Origin: an uncultured Candidatus Berkelbacteria bacterium
GTDB taxonomy: Bacteria > Patescibacteriota > UBA1384 > 2-12-FULL-50-11
Length of the DNA: 41,040 nt
Assembly: GCA_903839975.1 (NCBI GenBank)
Contig: CAIMEH010000005.1
Span: 1-41,040 of the forward strand
Reading direction: 5' to 3'
Numbering within the stretch: the first letter of the stretch is position 1; each line of letters opens with the position of its first letter. Position numbers and translations under genes: made by a program. Positions 7,643-14,221 of this stretch are shown here, in pieces. The notes beneath the pieces were generated by a model. That model was given only the letters and a program-made list of their open reading frames with translations. It had not been told where the DNA came from and made no database searches.

Positions 7643-8845
7643 TTAATAGTGGCTAACAAATGTTAGGGCGATACCTTTATTATTGGCACGACCGGTTCGG
7701 CCGATACGATGGATATAATCCTGGTACGAATCCGGAGCGTCGTAGTTAATGACGTGGGAGACGTTAGGAATATCCAAGCCGCGAGCAGCGACGTCGGTAG
7801 CAATCATAATAGTTGCGCGGTCCTGTTTGAAATCTTGCAAGGCGCGCTGACGTTGTGGCTGACTCTTGTTACCGTGAATGGAGACGGTTTTGAAACCGCG
7901 TTCCAAAAGGGCGTCGTTTAATTTTTCTACACCATGTTTGGTGCGACCAAAAATTAGAACTTTTTTGAAAGCTTCGTCGGCCAACATGTCGTTTAGCGAA
8001 GTGAATTTACTGTAAGCGTCGGTGAATTTAACAACATCTTGATCGACATTCTCAGAAGTGTCGCGGGTTTTAACCGAAACGCTGGCTGGGTCTTTCATAA
8101 ACGAGTTAATTAAGCCACGAACTTCCGGCATAATCGTAGCCGAGAAGAAAAGTGACTGACGGTGAGCTGGCAACATCGAAACTATGGTACGAATGTCGTC
8201 GATAAAGCCCATTTCAACCATACGGTCGGCTTCATCTAATACGAGATTAGAGAAATCGCCGATACGCAAAGTTTTGCGATTTAAGTGATCTTTTAAGCGA
8301 CCCGGTGTGCCGATAACGAACTGTGGGCGACGCTGAAGCATGCGCAACTGGTTACCGAAGCCGGCGCCACCAATAATAGTAGCGGTATTTATGCCAAGGC
8401 CAGCCGAGAAAAGACGAATTTCGTCGTCGATCTGAACAGCTAGCTCACGAGTTGGCACAATAATAAGAGCCTTCTGGTTGCGGTCGCGAACCATCTTGTG
8501 AAGTAATGGTAGAACGAAGGCGGCGGTTTTACCCGAACCAGTGTCGGCTGAGCCGATAACGTCGCGTCCAGCCATCGCTAATGGAATAGCCTGATCCTGA
8601 ACGGTAGTTGGTGTTTCGTAGCCACGGCGAAGAACTCGGTCAACAATTTGCTGATCAAGGCCAAAATCCGTGAATTTGTGTTTAATAATTACCTCTTCGT
8701 GGGCAATCTGATCCTTGGCTCTATTTACATAGAGATTAGGGTTGACGGAGCTTGTTTTCTTTCCGCCGAAGTTTCCTCGTGAACGTCCGCCTGAGCGTGA
8801 CCCATGCGAAAAACGAGATTGTCGAGTTTTAATATTATTATACAT
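7643..8845 (-). CDS. DEAD-box ATP-dependent RNA helicase
   Basis: 400 residues, compact. An N-terminal basic Gly/Arg/Ser-rich tail (residues 1-35) precedes the Q motif (FGLDQQIVDRVLRRGYETPTTVQ), SADTGSGKT (motif I), PTRELAVQ (Ia), TPGRL (Ib), VLDEADRM (II), SAT (III), and IATDVAARGLD and HRIGRTGRAN (V, VI). It ends soon after motif VI with no C-terminal RNA-binding extension, so it resembles a minimal RhlE-type enzyme. It should unwind RNA during ribosome assembly or mRNA turnover. It lies in an operon with typA, which fits a ribosome-biogenesis role. The leader is structured (see 8862-8909). Confidence 0.95.
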   Translation of the reverse strand: MYNNIKTRQSRFSHGSRSGGRSRGNFGGKKTSSVNPNLYVNRAKDQIAHEEVIIKHKFTDFGLDQQIVDRVLRRGYETPTTVQDQAIPLAMAGRDVIGSADTGSGKTAAFVLPLLHKMVRDRNQKALIIVPTRELAVQIDDEIRLFSAGLGINTATIIGGAGFGNQLRMLQRRPQFVIGTPGRLKDHLNRKTLRIGDFSNLVLDEADRMVEMGFIDDIRTIVSMLPAHRQSLFFSATIMPEVRGLINSFMKDPASVSVKTRDTSENVDQDVVKFTDAYSKFTSLNDMLADEAFKKVLIFGRTKHGVEKLNDALLERGFKTVSIHGNKSQPQRQRALQDFKQDRATIMIATDVAARGLDIPNVSHVINYDAPDSYQDYIHRIGRTGRANNKGIALTFVSHY

Positions 8846-8861
8846 ACCAATTACAGCCTTT

Positions 8862-8909
8862 CTACTGTTTAGAAGTCAGTCTTTAGGTGACTCTGGCTTC
8901 CAGACAGTA
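8862..8909 (-). promoter_or_regulatory. Structured leader of the DEAD-box gene
   Basis: A three-hairpin arrangement directly before the AAAGG ribosome site. The outer stem CTACTGT/ACAGTAG encloses CTGGAAGCCAG and a GTCA/TGAC hairpin. In the mRNA the outer stem ends just before the ribosome site, so folding could control access. It matches no riboswitch I know; an autoregulatory target of the helicase is an inference. Confidence 0.4.
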
Positions 8910-8920
8910 GCGCCGTTTGG

Positions 8921-9079
8921 GAGCTAATTTAGAATCTTGTCTTGAAGCGAGAGCGAGACAGTTTTGAGCGAAAAGCGCCGAATTACGAGGAAAGATAGTA
9001 TACCTACCTTGACGAGTAATTCGCGTTTTACAGCCAAAACTGGCCGATTGCAGCTATCTGACAAGATTTTAAATTAGCT
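8921..9079. ncRNA. Candidate structured RNA with 21-bp terminal stem
   Basis: GAGCTAATTTAGAATCTTGTC-type arms at 8921-8941 and 9059-9079 pair with one mismatch. Inside lie a second stem (CAGTTTTG / CAAAACTG at about 8959-8966 and 9043-9050) and a third (AAAAGCGCCGAATTAC / GTAATTCGCGTTTT). The result is a single long rod of about 159 nt with internal bulges, reminiscent of 6S or SRP RNA in outline only. I could not find the SRP domain IV motif. The strand is undecided. It contains no convincing ORF. Confidence 0.4.
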
Positions 9080-9257
9080 CTAGGCCTAAATCCGAAAGCA
9101 ATTTCGCTGAAGCTTTTGCCTCAGAGAGAAGATTCCGTTATATATGGATCTCCATTGCCTTAGTGCATTCCGATGTGGAGATGACGTAAAGTAGAACCAT
9201 TATGACATGTATATGTGAAAAAGTCCAGTAATTAAGCTGTGGAATCCTAGAATCGGG
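9080..9257. other. Non-coding stretch upstream of the LysM-CHAP promoter
   Basis: No ORF is supported. A weak inverted repeat is visible (GGATCTCCAT near 9150 against ATGTGGAGATG near 9175). Otherwise I see nothing to annotate. Confidence 0.4.
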
Positions 9258-9285
9258 TTGACAGGGTTTTTAATTGTAGTACACT
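9258..9285 (+). promoter_or_regulatory. Sigma-70-type promoter of the LysM-CHAP gene
   Basis: TTGACA at 9258-9263, a 16-base spacer and TACACT at 9280-9285. The expected transcript start is near 9292, just before the AGGAGG at 9305-9310. Confidence 0.7.
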
Positions 9286-9430
9286 TATTCTCGTCTAAAT
9301 TGTTAGGAGGTTCATTTTACATCGCCACACAAAACGGAGTGCCAATTGGATCCGTGTAGGGAAAGTCAGGGAATCCCTTAGACCACAGACAGAAAAATTA
9401 AACAAACAGGTTCGCGACTTTACTAGCAAT

Positions 9431-10369
9431 GTGCTCGGCTTTTTAGAGTTGGGTATCAACAGAATCTGGAAATATATTCGAAAATTTATTCGCAAACCGT
9501 CGACACGGCGCGCTTTAAAGTTTGTTAAAAGATACTCAGCCCAGCTGAGCTTTGCCATTTTAGTAACCATGTTCTTAACGGTTACTGTTGGTGAAGGTCA
9601 GGCATATGACGTTCAAACTCCGAAATTAGCTGCTCAGCTAAGTACTAACTCTAATGGTTTCTTCGGTAAACCACAGGTTCTTGGTGACCAGACCGTCTCT
9701 ACTGGTGAAGTTCAGCAGCAGGTGGCTATCGTTTACCAGGTTACTCAGGGCGACAGTATTACTTCCATCGCCGATCGTTACAGCTTAAGCGTTGGTACGA
9801 TTCTTGACGCCAATAGTATTAGCGCAACTAACGCCAAAAATATTAAACCTGGCCAAACCCTGCTTATTCCAGCCGTGGATACTAACACATCATTGGCTTG
9901 GCTAAGCGCTATTAACACTCAGCAACAGCAAGAACAGGCCGCTGCCGCAGCTGCCGCTGCCAAAGCGTCTGCCACTGCCAAGAAATCAAATGCAAAAATA
10001 TCTTCAACTCCTGCAGGAACAGTTATTAACGGCGTAATTTATATTGGCACCCAATGGGGCGCATATAACGGTGGCGTTCCTGGCCAATGCACTTGGTATG
10101 TTAATAGTGTTCGACACTTCCCAGGACCGATGGGTAACGGTGGCCAGTATCTTTCAAGCGCCCGTGCTTACGGCTACGCCACTGGCTCAGTGCCACGTGT
10201 TGGTGCTGTTATCGTGACCGCCGAATCTTGGTACGGCCACGTTGGTATTGTTGTCGGTGTTAGCGGAAGCAACGTCACCATAAAAGAAATGAACTACCTC
10301 GGCGCTGGCAAAATTGATGAAAGAAGCATTGACGCCAACTCCGGTTATATCAAGGGTTATATCTACTAA
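9431..10369 (+). CDS. LysM and CHAP domain cell-wall hydrolase
   Basis: 312 residues from the GTG at 9431, the first standard start. The frame is open back to 9299, and a consensus AGGAGG at 9305-9310 behind a good promoter implies translation really begins near 9314, perhaps at ATT, adding about 39 residues (see findings). Order of parts: basic amphipathic N-terminus, membrane segment (LSFAILVTMFLTVTV), LysM domain (VTQGDSITSIADRYSLSVGT, IKPGQTLLIP), Ala/Gln-rich linker, and a CHAP domain with GQCTWYV (catalytic Cys), YGHVGIVVGV (His) and EMNY. LysM binds peptidoglycan and CHAP cleaves its peptides. It is likely an anchored wall-remodelling enzyme; with the next gene it forms a surface-protease pair. 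Confidence 0.93.
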   Translation: MLGFLELGINRIWKYIRKFIRKPSTRRALKFVKRYSAQLSFAILVTMFLTVTVGEGQAYDVQTPKLAAQLSTNSNGFFGKPQVLGDQTVSTGEVQQQVAIVYQVTQGDSITSIADRYSLSVGTILDANSISATNAKNIKPGQTLLIPAVDTNTSLAWLSAINTQQQQEQAAAAAAAAKASATAKKSNAKISSTPAGTVINGVIYIGTQWGAYNGGVPGQCTWYVNSVRHFPGPMGNGGQYLSSARAYGYATGSVPRVGAVIVTAESWYGHVGIVVGVSGSNVTIKEMNYLGAGKIDERSIDANSGYIKGYIY

Positions 10370-10390
10370 ATAAGTAGTAAAATTAGGCTA

Positions 10391-11155
10391 ATGGCCTATC
10401 TGCGCCGGAAAAACAAATATAAAAAAATATGGGTTGCAGTGATTGCGGCCGTATTTTTATTTGGAATTTTAGGGGCATATTATTTCGCAAATAATCACAA
10501 GGTTGAGTCACCAACAACGACAACAAGCGAAACTCCTGCTGAGCAATCAACTGCGCCCACAGCCACAACAACCCAACCTCCGGTTGCAACTGCTCCAACC
10601 CACATTCTCTTGACAGTGCCATTCACTAGCCAGGCACCGTTCAAAGTCTGGGACTCTTTGCATGAAGATGCTTGCGAAGAGGCAAGCATAATTATGGTAA
10701 ATCATTTTCTTAATGGCACTACGATATCAACGCCAACCCAAGCCGACAAAGAGATAAAAGATATGATTTCCTGGGAGACCGGACAAGGATACGGCGGCAG
10801 CATAACCTTAAGTGATTTGAGTACGGTTGCTAAAAAATATTTAAAAATAAATAACGGCCAAGTAATTAAAATTAATTCGTACCAACCGATCAAAGACGAG
10901 TTAGCAGCCGGACATCCGGTAATTCTGGGCATGGCAGGTAAAATATTGCCAAATCCTAATTATTCAAATGGCGGACCAAACTATCATATGCTTGTGGCTA
11001 TCGGCTACGATTCTACAGGTTTTATTACTAACGACCCAGGCACGAGGCTGGGCCAGAATTTTCATTATAATTACGCTGATTTTTACAACGCTATTCACGA
11101 CTGGGATCCAAATAATATCTTAAACGGGCAAAAGGCGTATCTAGTATTTAAATAA
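10391..11155 (+). CDS. Membrane-anchored C39-like cysteine peptidase
   Basis: 254 residues. A basic start (RRKNKYKK), one membrane anchor (IWVAVIAAVFLFGILGAYYF), a Thr/Pro-rich spacer, then a peptidase C39-like domain: VPFTSQAPFKVWD, the cysteine in EDACEEASIIM, the histidine in NYHMLVAIGYD and the Asp in ITNDPG. This matches the C39_2 family, found in many Patescibacteria as extracellular proteins. The substrate could be a peptide or a wall cross-link. It starts 21 bases after the LysM-CHAP stop, so the two are probably co-transcribed. No good ribosome site is visible (TTAGG is too close). Confidence 0.85.
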   Translation: MAYLRRKNKYKKIWVAVIAAVFLFGILGAYYFANNHKVESPTTTTSETPAEQSTAPTATTTQPPVATAPTHILLTVPFTSQAPFKVWDSLHEDACEEASIIMVNHFLNGTTISTPTQADKEIKDMISWETGQGYGGSITLSDLSTVAKKYLKINNGQVIKINSYQPIKDELAAGHPVILGMAGKILPNPNYSNGGPNYHMLVAIGYDSTGFITNDPGTRLGQNFHYNYADFYNAIHDWDPNNILNGQKAYLVFK

Positions 11156-11167
11156 GGCCGAAAACCA

Positions 11168-11196
11168 GTGAAAAACAGGACAGTTTAAGGTATAAT
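11168..11196 (+). promoter_or_regulatory. Promoter of tRNA-Arg
   Basis: A perfect TATAAT at 11191-11196, preceded at 17 bases by GTGAAA. The tRNA starts 14 bases downstream of the -10 box. Confidence 0.7.
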
Positions 11197-11209
11197 TTAT
11201 TTGTATCTT

Positions 11210-11283
11210 GCCCCGGTAGCTCAGTGGATTAGAGCGAGACGTTTCTACCGTCAAGGTCGGGGGTTCGATTCCCTCCCGGGGCA
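11210..11283 (+). tRNA. tRNA-Arg (anticodon TCT)
   Basis: Acceptor GCCCCGG pairs with CCGGGGC at 11276-11282, with discriminator A. The D-arm GCTC/GAGC, the anticodon loop TTTCTAC (anticodon TCT) and the T-arm with GGTTCGATTCC are all present. The CCA end is not encoded. Confidence 0.95.
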
Positions 11284-11292
11284 CAAATAGTT

Positions 11293-11316
11293 ATCCCACA
11301 CTCGTGGGGATTTTTT
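11293..11316 (+). terminator. Terminator behind tRNA-Arg
   Basis: Hairpin ATCCCAC / GTGGGGAT with one bulge, followed by six T. It overlaps the ORF-track start of the next gene (11304), which argues for that gene's downstream ATG at 11340. Confidence 0.75.
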
Positions 11317-11339
11317 GTATTATTTGCTACACTGCATTC

Positions 11340-11906
11340 ATGACACGTGAACAAGCCTACAAACTACTAACCGACCACGTTAAGGGGCAGAATCTAATTC
11401 GACACTGTTTGGCAGTGGAGGCAGTTATGAAGGCCTTAGCAAAGAATTTCAACGAAGATGAGGACAAGTGGGGCAACGCTGGGCTACTACATGACGCTGA
11501 TTGGGAAACTACCACTGAGACACCAGAACGTCACACTCTAGAGCTCATGGACTGGTTAGAAGATTTCGATCTTGAAGACGACGACGCCCTAAAACAAGCG
11601 ATTCTAGCCCATAATCACTTCCATAACGGCCACGAGCCACCAAAAACCAACTTCGAATGGTCACTATTTTGTTGCGACGAGCTTACAGGGCTAATAGTTG
11701 CCTGTGCTTTGGTTCAGCCAGACAAAAAGTTGGAATCCGTAACAAAAGAGTCAGTTTTACGTAAATTTCCAGAAAAAAGCTTTGCTGGTGGAGTCGATCG
11801 CGAACAGATTCAGCTCTGTGAAGAGCACATTGGAATTGAGCTACCGGAGTTCATTGCCATAGCCTTGGAGGCAATGCAAGCCATCTCAGATCAGTTGGGA
11901 CTGTAG
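11340..11906 (+). CDS. HD-domain phosphohydrolase
   Basis: 188 residues from the ATG at 11340. A -10-like TACACT ends six bases before this ATG, so the message is probably leaderless, and the longer GTG start would run through the tRNA terminator. HD motif residues are visible as IRHCLAVEAVMKAL, then GLLHDADWE (the HD pair) and ILAHNHFHNGHEP. The C-terminal part (WSLFCCDELTGLIVACALV) is typical of small HDIG-like proteins annotated as metal-dependent phosphohydrolases acting on nucleotides. It is cytoplasmic. The substrate is unknown. Confidence 0.85.
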   Translation: MTREQAYKLLTDHVKGQNLIRHCLAVEAVMKALAKNFNEDEDKWGNAGLLHDADWETTTETPERHTLELMDWLEDFDLEDDDALKQAILAHNHFHNGHEPPKTNFEWSLFCCDELTGLIVACALVQPDKKLESVTKESVLRKFPEKSFAGGVDREQIQLCEEHIGIELPEFIAIALEAMQAISDQLGL

Positions 11907-12019
11907 TTTTTCACCATTTCACAATATAACCCGCGGTTTTCTTATTATTAATGGCTTATTAGCCCATGATTTTCGAACTCTTAAAGAGTACAAAGGAGAA
12001 GGAAAGAAGGTGATGAAAA

Positions 12020-12388
12020 ATGGATTCAGACAGAGTGGCGACAACTAGATGGATAAGCGGGGTTAACCTATTGCTGGGCGTGTGGCTAGTAGTTGCACCG
12101 TTTGTTATGGGATTAACTTCAACATCTTCGTACTGGAATGAAATTGTTGTCGGTGTAATTATTTTAGCCTTGGCGCTTTACCGAATGTCGGCAGTGTCGG
12201 CAACATGGACGGGTTGGGTAACGCTAGTTGCTGGCTTGTGGTTAATTGCCTCACCGTATATGTTCAGTCCGGGTGAATCGGCAGCATATACCAACGCCGT
12301 AATCGCTGGTATTGTCGCCGTTGTTCTTGGTCTTGGGGCTGCAGCAGTTCCGGCAACCTCAGATGTAACTGCCCAACACCCAATGTAG
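12020..12388 (+). CDS. SPW-repeat membrane protein
   Basis: 122 residues with four membrane segments in two similar halves: RWISGVNLLLGVWLVVAPFVMG and GWVTLVAGLWLIASPYMFSP. This duplicated W-x(n)-GxWL-x-xxP pattern is that of SPW repeat proteins, whose role is unknown. The ATG is preceded by a purine-rich stretch (AAGGAGAAGGAAAGAAGGTG). It stands alone between an HD protein and the tmRNA, with a shared terminator behind it. Confidence 0.85.
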   Translation: MDSDRVATTRWISGVNLLLGVWLVVAPFVMGLTSTSSYWNEIVVGVIILALALYRMSAVSATWTGWVTLVAGLWLIASPYMFSPGESAAYTNAVIAGIVAVVLGLGAAAVPATSDVTAQHPM

Positions 12389-12407
12389 GAAAATTTTTAG
12401 CTAGCTT

Positions 12408-12440
12408 AGTAAAAACGCCTCGTGAAGAGGCGTTTTTACT
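12408..12440. terminator. Bidirectional terminator between SPW gene and tmRNA
   Basis: A 14-bp perfect stem (AGTAAAAACGCCTC / GAGGCGTTTTTACT) with a five-base loop. The T5 and A5 runs make it usable in both directions. It abuts the 3' end of the tmRNA. Confidence 0.9.
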
Positions 12441-12992
12441 TGGTGGACCTGACCGGAGTCGAACCGGTGTCCGGAAACTCACGGACCAAATCATCTACAA
12501 GCTTAGAGTGTTTATTTTCTTAGCGTAAGAAACTTGAAACAGACAAAATATTTCTTACGAGCAACAATTAATTTCGAATTAACGACTTGTTGGCGTTAAA
12601 ACTAATCCTTCTAATGTGACGCCCGGCTGCTCCAGAAGGAGTCAAGCAACAAGACGGCTATTCGGTTTTTAGGCGAAAGCTGGGGCAAAGACAGGAGCAG
12701 CAAACAAGTTTGCTACTGAGGCTTTAGCCTTAGAAAATGCGTTTGCATTTAATTTTTTGTACTCTCTGAACCCACCTCGCCAATATTGCCGATAGTTGCG
12801 TTGAAACTATTTTGGCTGCGAAGCAAAAATAACTCGTCACCTTAGTTCGACTAGGGCTCCTCGTTCTTTTTCCTTCTCGCTCAAAATCCTATTCAACTCA
12901 CTTCAAGAAATATTGGTGAGATGGGTTCTGGCAGATACTTTCCTACTTGCAGATTTGGTTGTAAATGTTCCCGTCGAAGCCATTACAGGCCC
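12441..12992 (-). ncRNA. ssrA: Transfer-messenger RNA (tmRNA)
   Basis: The 3' end reads GGTTCGACTCCGGTCAGGTC then CACCA, so the CCA is encoded. The 5' end reads GGGCCTGTAATGGCTTCGAC. GGGCCTG pairs with CAGGTCC to form the acceptor stem and fixes both ends. The tag frame, from about 12746 down to the TAA at 12669-12671, is likely to begin at GCA AAC GCA and encodes about 25 residues ending VFAPAFA. The usual tag is 8-15 residues ending ALAA or similar, so this is long but hydrophobic at its end as expected. At 552 nt it is longer than most tmRNAs (about 350-400), mostly through an extended region of about 247 nt before the tag. It rescues stalled ribosomes with SmpB. Confidence 0.93.
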
Positions 12993-13001
12993 ATGTGGCT
13001 A

Positions 13002-13030
13002 TTTATAGCATATCACACCTGAAAAGTCAA
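13002..13030 (-). promoter_or_regulatory. Promoter of tmRNA
   Basis: Minus strand TTGACT (13025-13030), a 17-base spacer, TATAAA (13002-13007). The mature 5' end is nine bases downstream, so only a few bases need processing. Confidence 0.75.
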
Positions 13031-13043
13031 TCGTAAAAGGTAA

Positions 13044-13069
13044 GAAAAAGCGGCGCTGTGGCACCGCTT
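13044..13069 (-). terminator. Terminator of the MazG-like gene
   Basis: Minus strand AAGCGGTGC, loop CACA, GCGCCGCTT, then TTTTC: a nine-pair stem with one G-U pair. Confidence 0.8.
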
Positions 13070-13090
13070 GAAACACGTTCAGGAATCGAC

Positions 13091-13420
13091 CTAGTAAGTT
13101 TCGACAATCTTGCCCTTACTAAAGCAACCTCTTGACGTACGCTTAGCAAGCCTTGAAGCTTCAACTTTTTCCATATCAATACCATCGAACTCCAAAATAG
13201 CATCGACTGTATCGAGAAGATCTCCAATCTCCTCAATTGTTTTGGCCCGACTATTCATTGCCTCAACAACCTCCCCTGCCTCCTCCAGGGGTTTTCGAAA
13301 TAAATAACCCCTCAGTTCTTCGCCAGAGGCTTCGTGTTCCATGAAGCGAACACCCTTAGCCCTCATAACAGTTGGGTCATTATCACGTACTAACTTAGGA
13401 ACACCCTTTTCCATTGGCAT
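13091..13420 (-). CDS. MazG/PRA-PH-like nucleoside triphosphate pyrophosphohydrolase
   Basis: 109 residues. KLVRDNDPTVMRAKG, then ELRGYLFRKPLEEAGEVVEA with the EEAxE metal site, and EEIGDLLDTVDAI (ExxD) are hallmarks of all-alpha NTP pyrophosphohydrolases related to MazG and phosphoribosyl-ATP pyrophosphohydrolase. The end VEASRLAKRTSRGCFSKGKI fits the same group. The likely role is hydrolysis of non-canonical or excess NTPs. A consensus promoter (TTGACA, 17 bases, TATGAA) ends six bases before the ATG, so the mRNA appears leaderless. It is divergent from the HTH-Hsp20 gene. Confidence 0.85.
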   Translation of the reverse strand: MPMEKGVPKLVRDNDPTVMRAKGVRFMEHEASGEELRGYLFRKPLEEAGEVVEAMNSRAKTIEEIGDLLDTVDAILEFDGIDMEKVEASRLAKRTSRGCFSKGKIVETY

Positions 13421-13426
13421 GTTAAC

Positions 13427-13455
13427 TTCATATAGCCGCCAACTATAGATGTCAA
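13427..13455 (-). promoter_or_regulatory. Promoter of the MazG-like gene (leaderless)
   Basis: Minus strand TTGACA, a 17-base spacer, TATGAA, then GTTAAC and the ATG at 13420. The start point should be at or within a base or two of the start codon. Confidence 0.75.
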
Positions 13456-13462
13456 ATTACCA

Positions 13463-13491
13463 TTGAAAAATTGTAAAGTTTGCTTTACATT
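13463..13491 (+). promoter_or_regulatory. Promoter of the HTH-Hsp20 gene with overlapping operator
   Basis: TTGAAA at 13463-13468, a 17-base spacer, TACATT at 13486-13491. Between the boxes and touching the -10 lies the inverted repeat GTAAAG-TTTG-CTTTAC (13473-13488), well placed for autorepression by the encoded Xre-type HTH. The transcript would start about three bases before the ATG at 13502. Confidence 0.6.
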
Positions 13492-13501
13492 ATTGTTAAT
13501 A

Positions 13502-14197
13502 ATGACCGAGATAAAGCTGTTGCTTCGTCAGTTGCGCAACGAAAGAGACTTAAGCCAAGAAGAGCTGGCTAGAGCTTTGAATTTATCGCGCCAGTCTATT
13601 ATCTCACTTGAGCGTGGCGAATATCTGCCAAGCTCCCCCGTTCTACTGGCCTTACTGGAATACTTCAACTGTCCAATCGAGCGATTGGTGGACGGTATCA
13701 ATATTACTTACCACGAAATTAACAACATAGAGGAAGGAGGTGAGCAAAACATGCAATTAGTTCCATGGAGTCCTTTTGAAGCCATCGACAAGATGCACGA
13801 CGAGATGAATACGATGTTCGAGCGTAACTTTACCCGCGGAGATTGGTCGCACGCCTTGGGCACAGTGGCCGGAGCCATGAATATTCACGAGAACGAAACT
13901 GAATACGAGATTGAGATTCAAGCACCTGGCTACAAAGAAGATGAGCTTAACCTGGAGATGACCGAAGATACCTTAACTATCTCTGGCGTTAAAAAAGAGG
14001 AAGAGAAAAAAGAGGGCAAAAACTTGGTTCGCCGCGAATGGCAGCACAGCGAGTTCTCTCGCTCGGTGCGTTTTGCGACACCGATCAAAGAAGATAAGGT
14101 TGAGGCTAAACTTGAGAACGGTACTTTAACGATTACCGCGCCAAAAGTTGAGCCGGTTAAACCAAAAATAAAGAAAATTGAAGTGAAGAAAAAGTAA
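13502..14197 (+). CDS. Xre-type HTH fused in frame to small heat-shock protein Hsp20
   Basis: 231 residues from the ATG at 13502; the ORF-track TTG at 13463 is the -35 box. Residues 1-66 form an Xre helix-turn-helix (LRQLRNERDLSQEELARALN, LSRQSIISLERGEYLPS, ALLEYFNCPIERLVDG). A short linker leads into an alpha-crystallin domain (PAMNIHENETEYEIEIQAPG-like region, FSRSVRFATPI, GTLTITAPK) with a basic tail. The linker codons are themselves a consensus ribosome site, AGGAAGGAGGTGAG, eight bases before an in-frame ATG at 13751. One frame can therefore give both the fusion and free Hsp20 (148 residues). Hsp20 holds unfolded proteins. The HTH probably represses its own promoter, which would give chaperone-linked feedback. 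Confidence 0.88.
   Translation: MTEIKLLLRQLRNERDLSQEELARALNLSRQSIISLERGEYLPSSPVLLALLEYFNCPIERLVDGINITYHEINNIEEGGEQNMQLVPWSPFEAIDKMHDEMNTMFERNFTRGDWSHALGTVAGAMNIHENETEYEIEIQAPGYKEDELNLEMTEDTLTISGVKKEEEKKEGKNLVRREWQHSEFSRSVRFATPIKEDKVEAKLENGTLTITAPKVEPVKPKIKKIEVKKK
13751..14197 (+). CDS. Hsp20 from internal in-frame start (alternative product)
   Basis: The same frame as the fusion gene, starting at the ATG at 13751, eight bases after GGAGGTGAG. The product begins MQLVPWSPFEAIDKMHDEMN, exactly where bacterial Hsp20 proteins start (compare WxPFxEMxxLxxEM), and has the usual Hsp20 length of 148 residues. The upstream HTH gene has no stop between. An ancestral two-gene operon whose separating stop codon was lost explains this best. 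It is likely the main chaperone product, since its ribosome site is far stronger than that of the leaderless fusion. Confidence 0.7.
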   Translation: MQLVPWSPFEAIDKMHDEMNTMFERNFTRGDWSHALGTVAGAMNIHENETEYEIEIQAPGYKEDELNLEMTEDTLTISGVKKEEEKKEGKNLVRREWQHSEFSRSVRFATPIKEDKVEAKLENGTLTITAPKVEPVKPKIKKIEVKKK

Positions 14198-14219
14198 AAA
14201 GGGCCTCTCGGCCCTTTTT
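14196..14219. terminator. Bidirectional terminator between hsp20 and cyclophilin
   Basis: A ten-pair perfect stem AAAAAGGGCC / GGCCCTTTTT with loop TCTC. It serves the plus-strand Hsp20 gene and the minus-strand cyclophilin gene. Confidence 0.9.
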
Positions 14220-14221
14220 CT

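Noticed and set aside
8921-9079. RNase P RNA, because of a GAGGAAAG phrase
   Set aside because: The conserved bases after that phrase and the other RNase P core regions are missing, and the element is too short.
12264-12494. 76-residue ORF
   Set aside because: It covers the SPW gene antisense, the terminator and the tmRNA 3' end.
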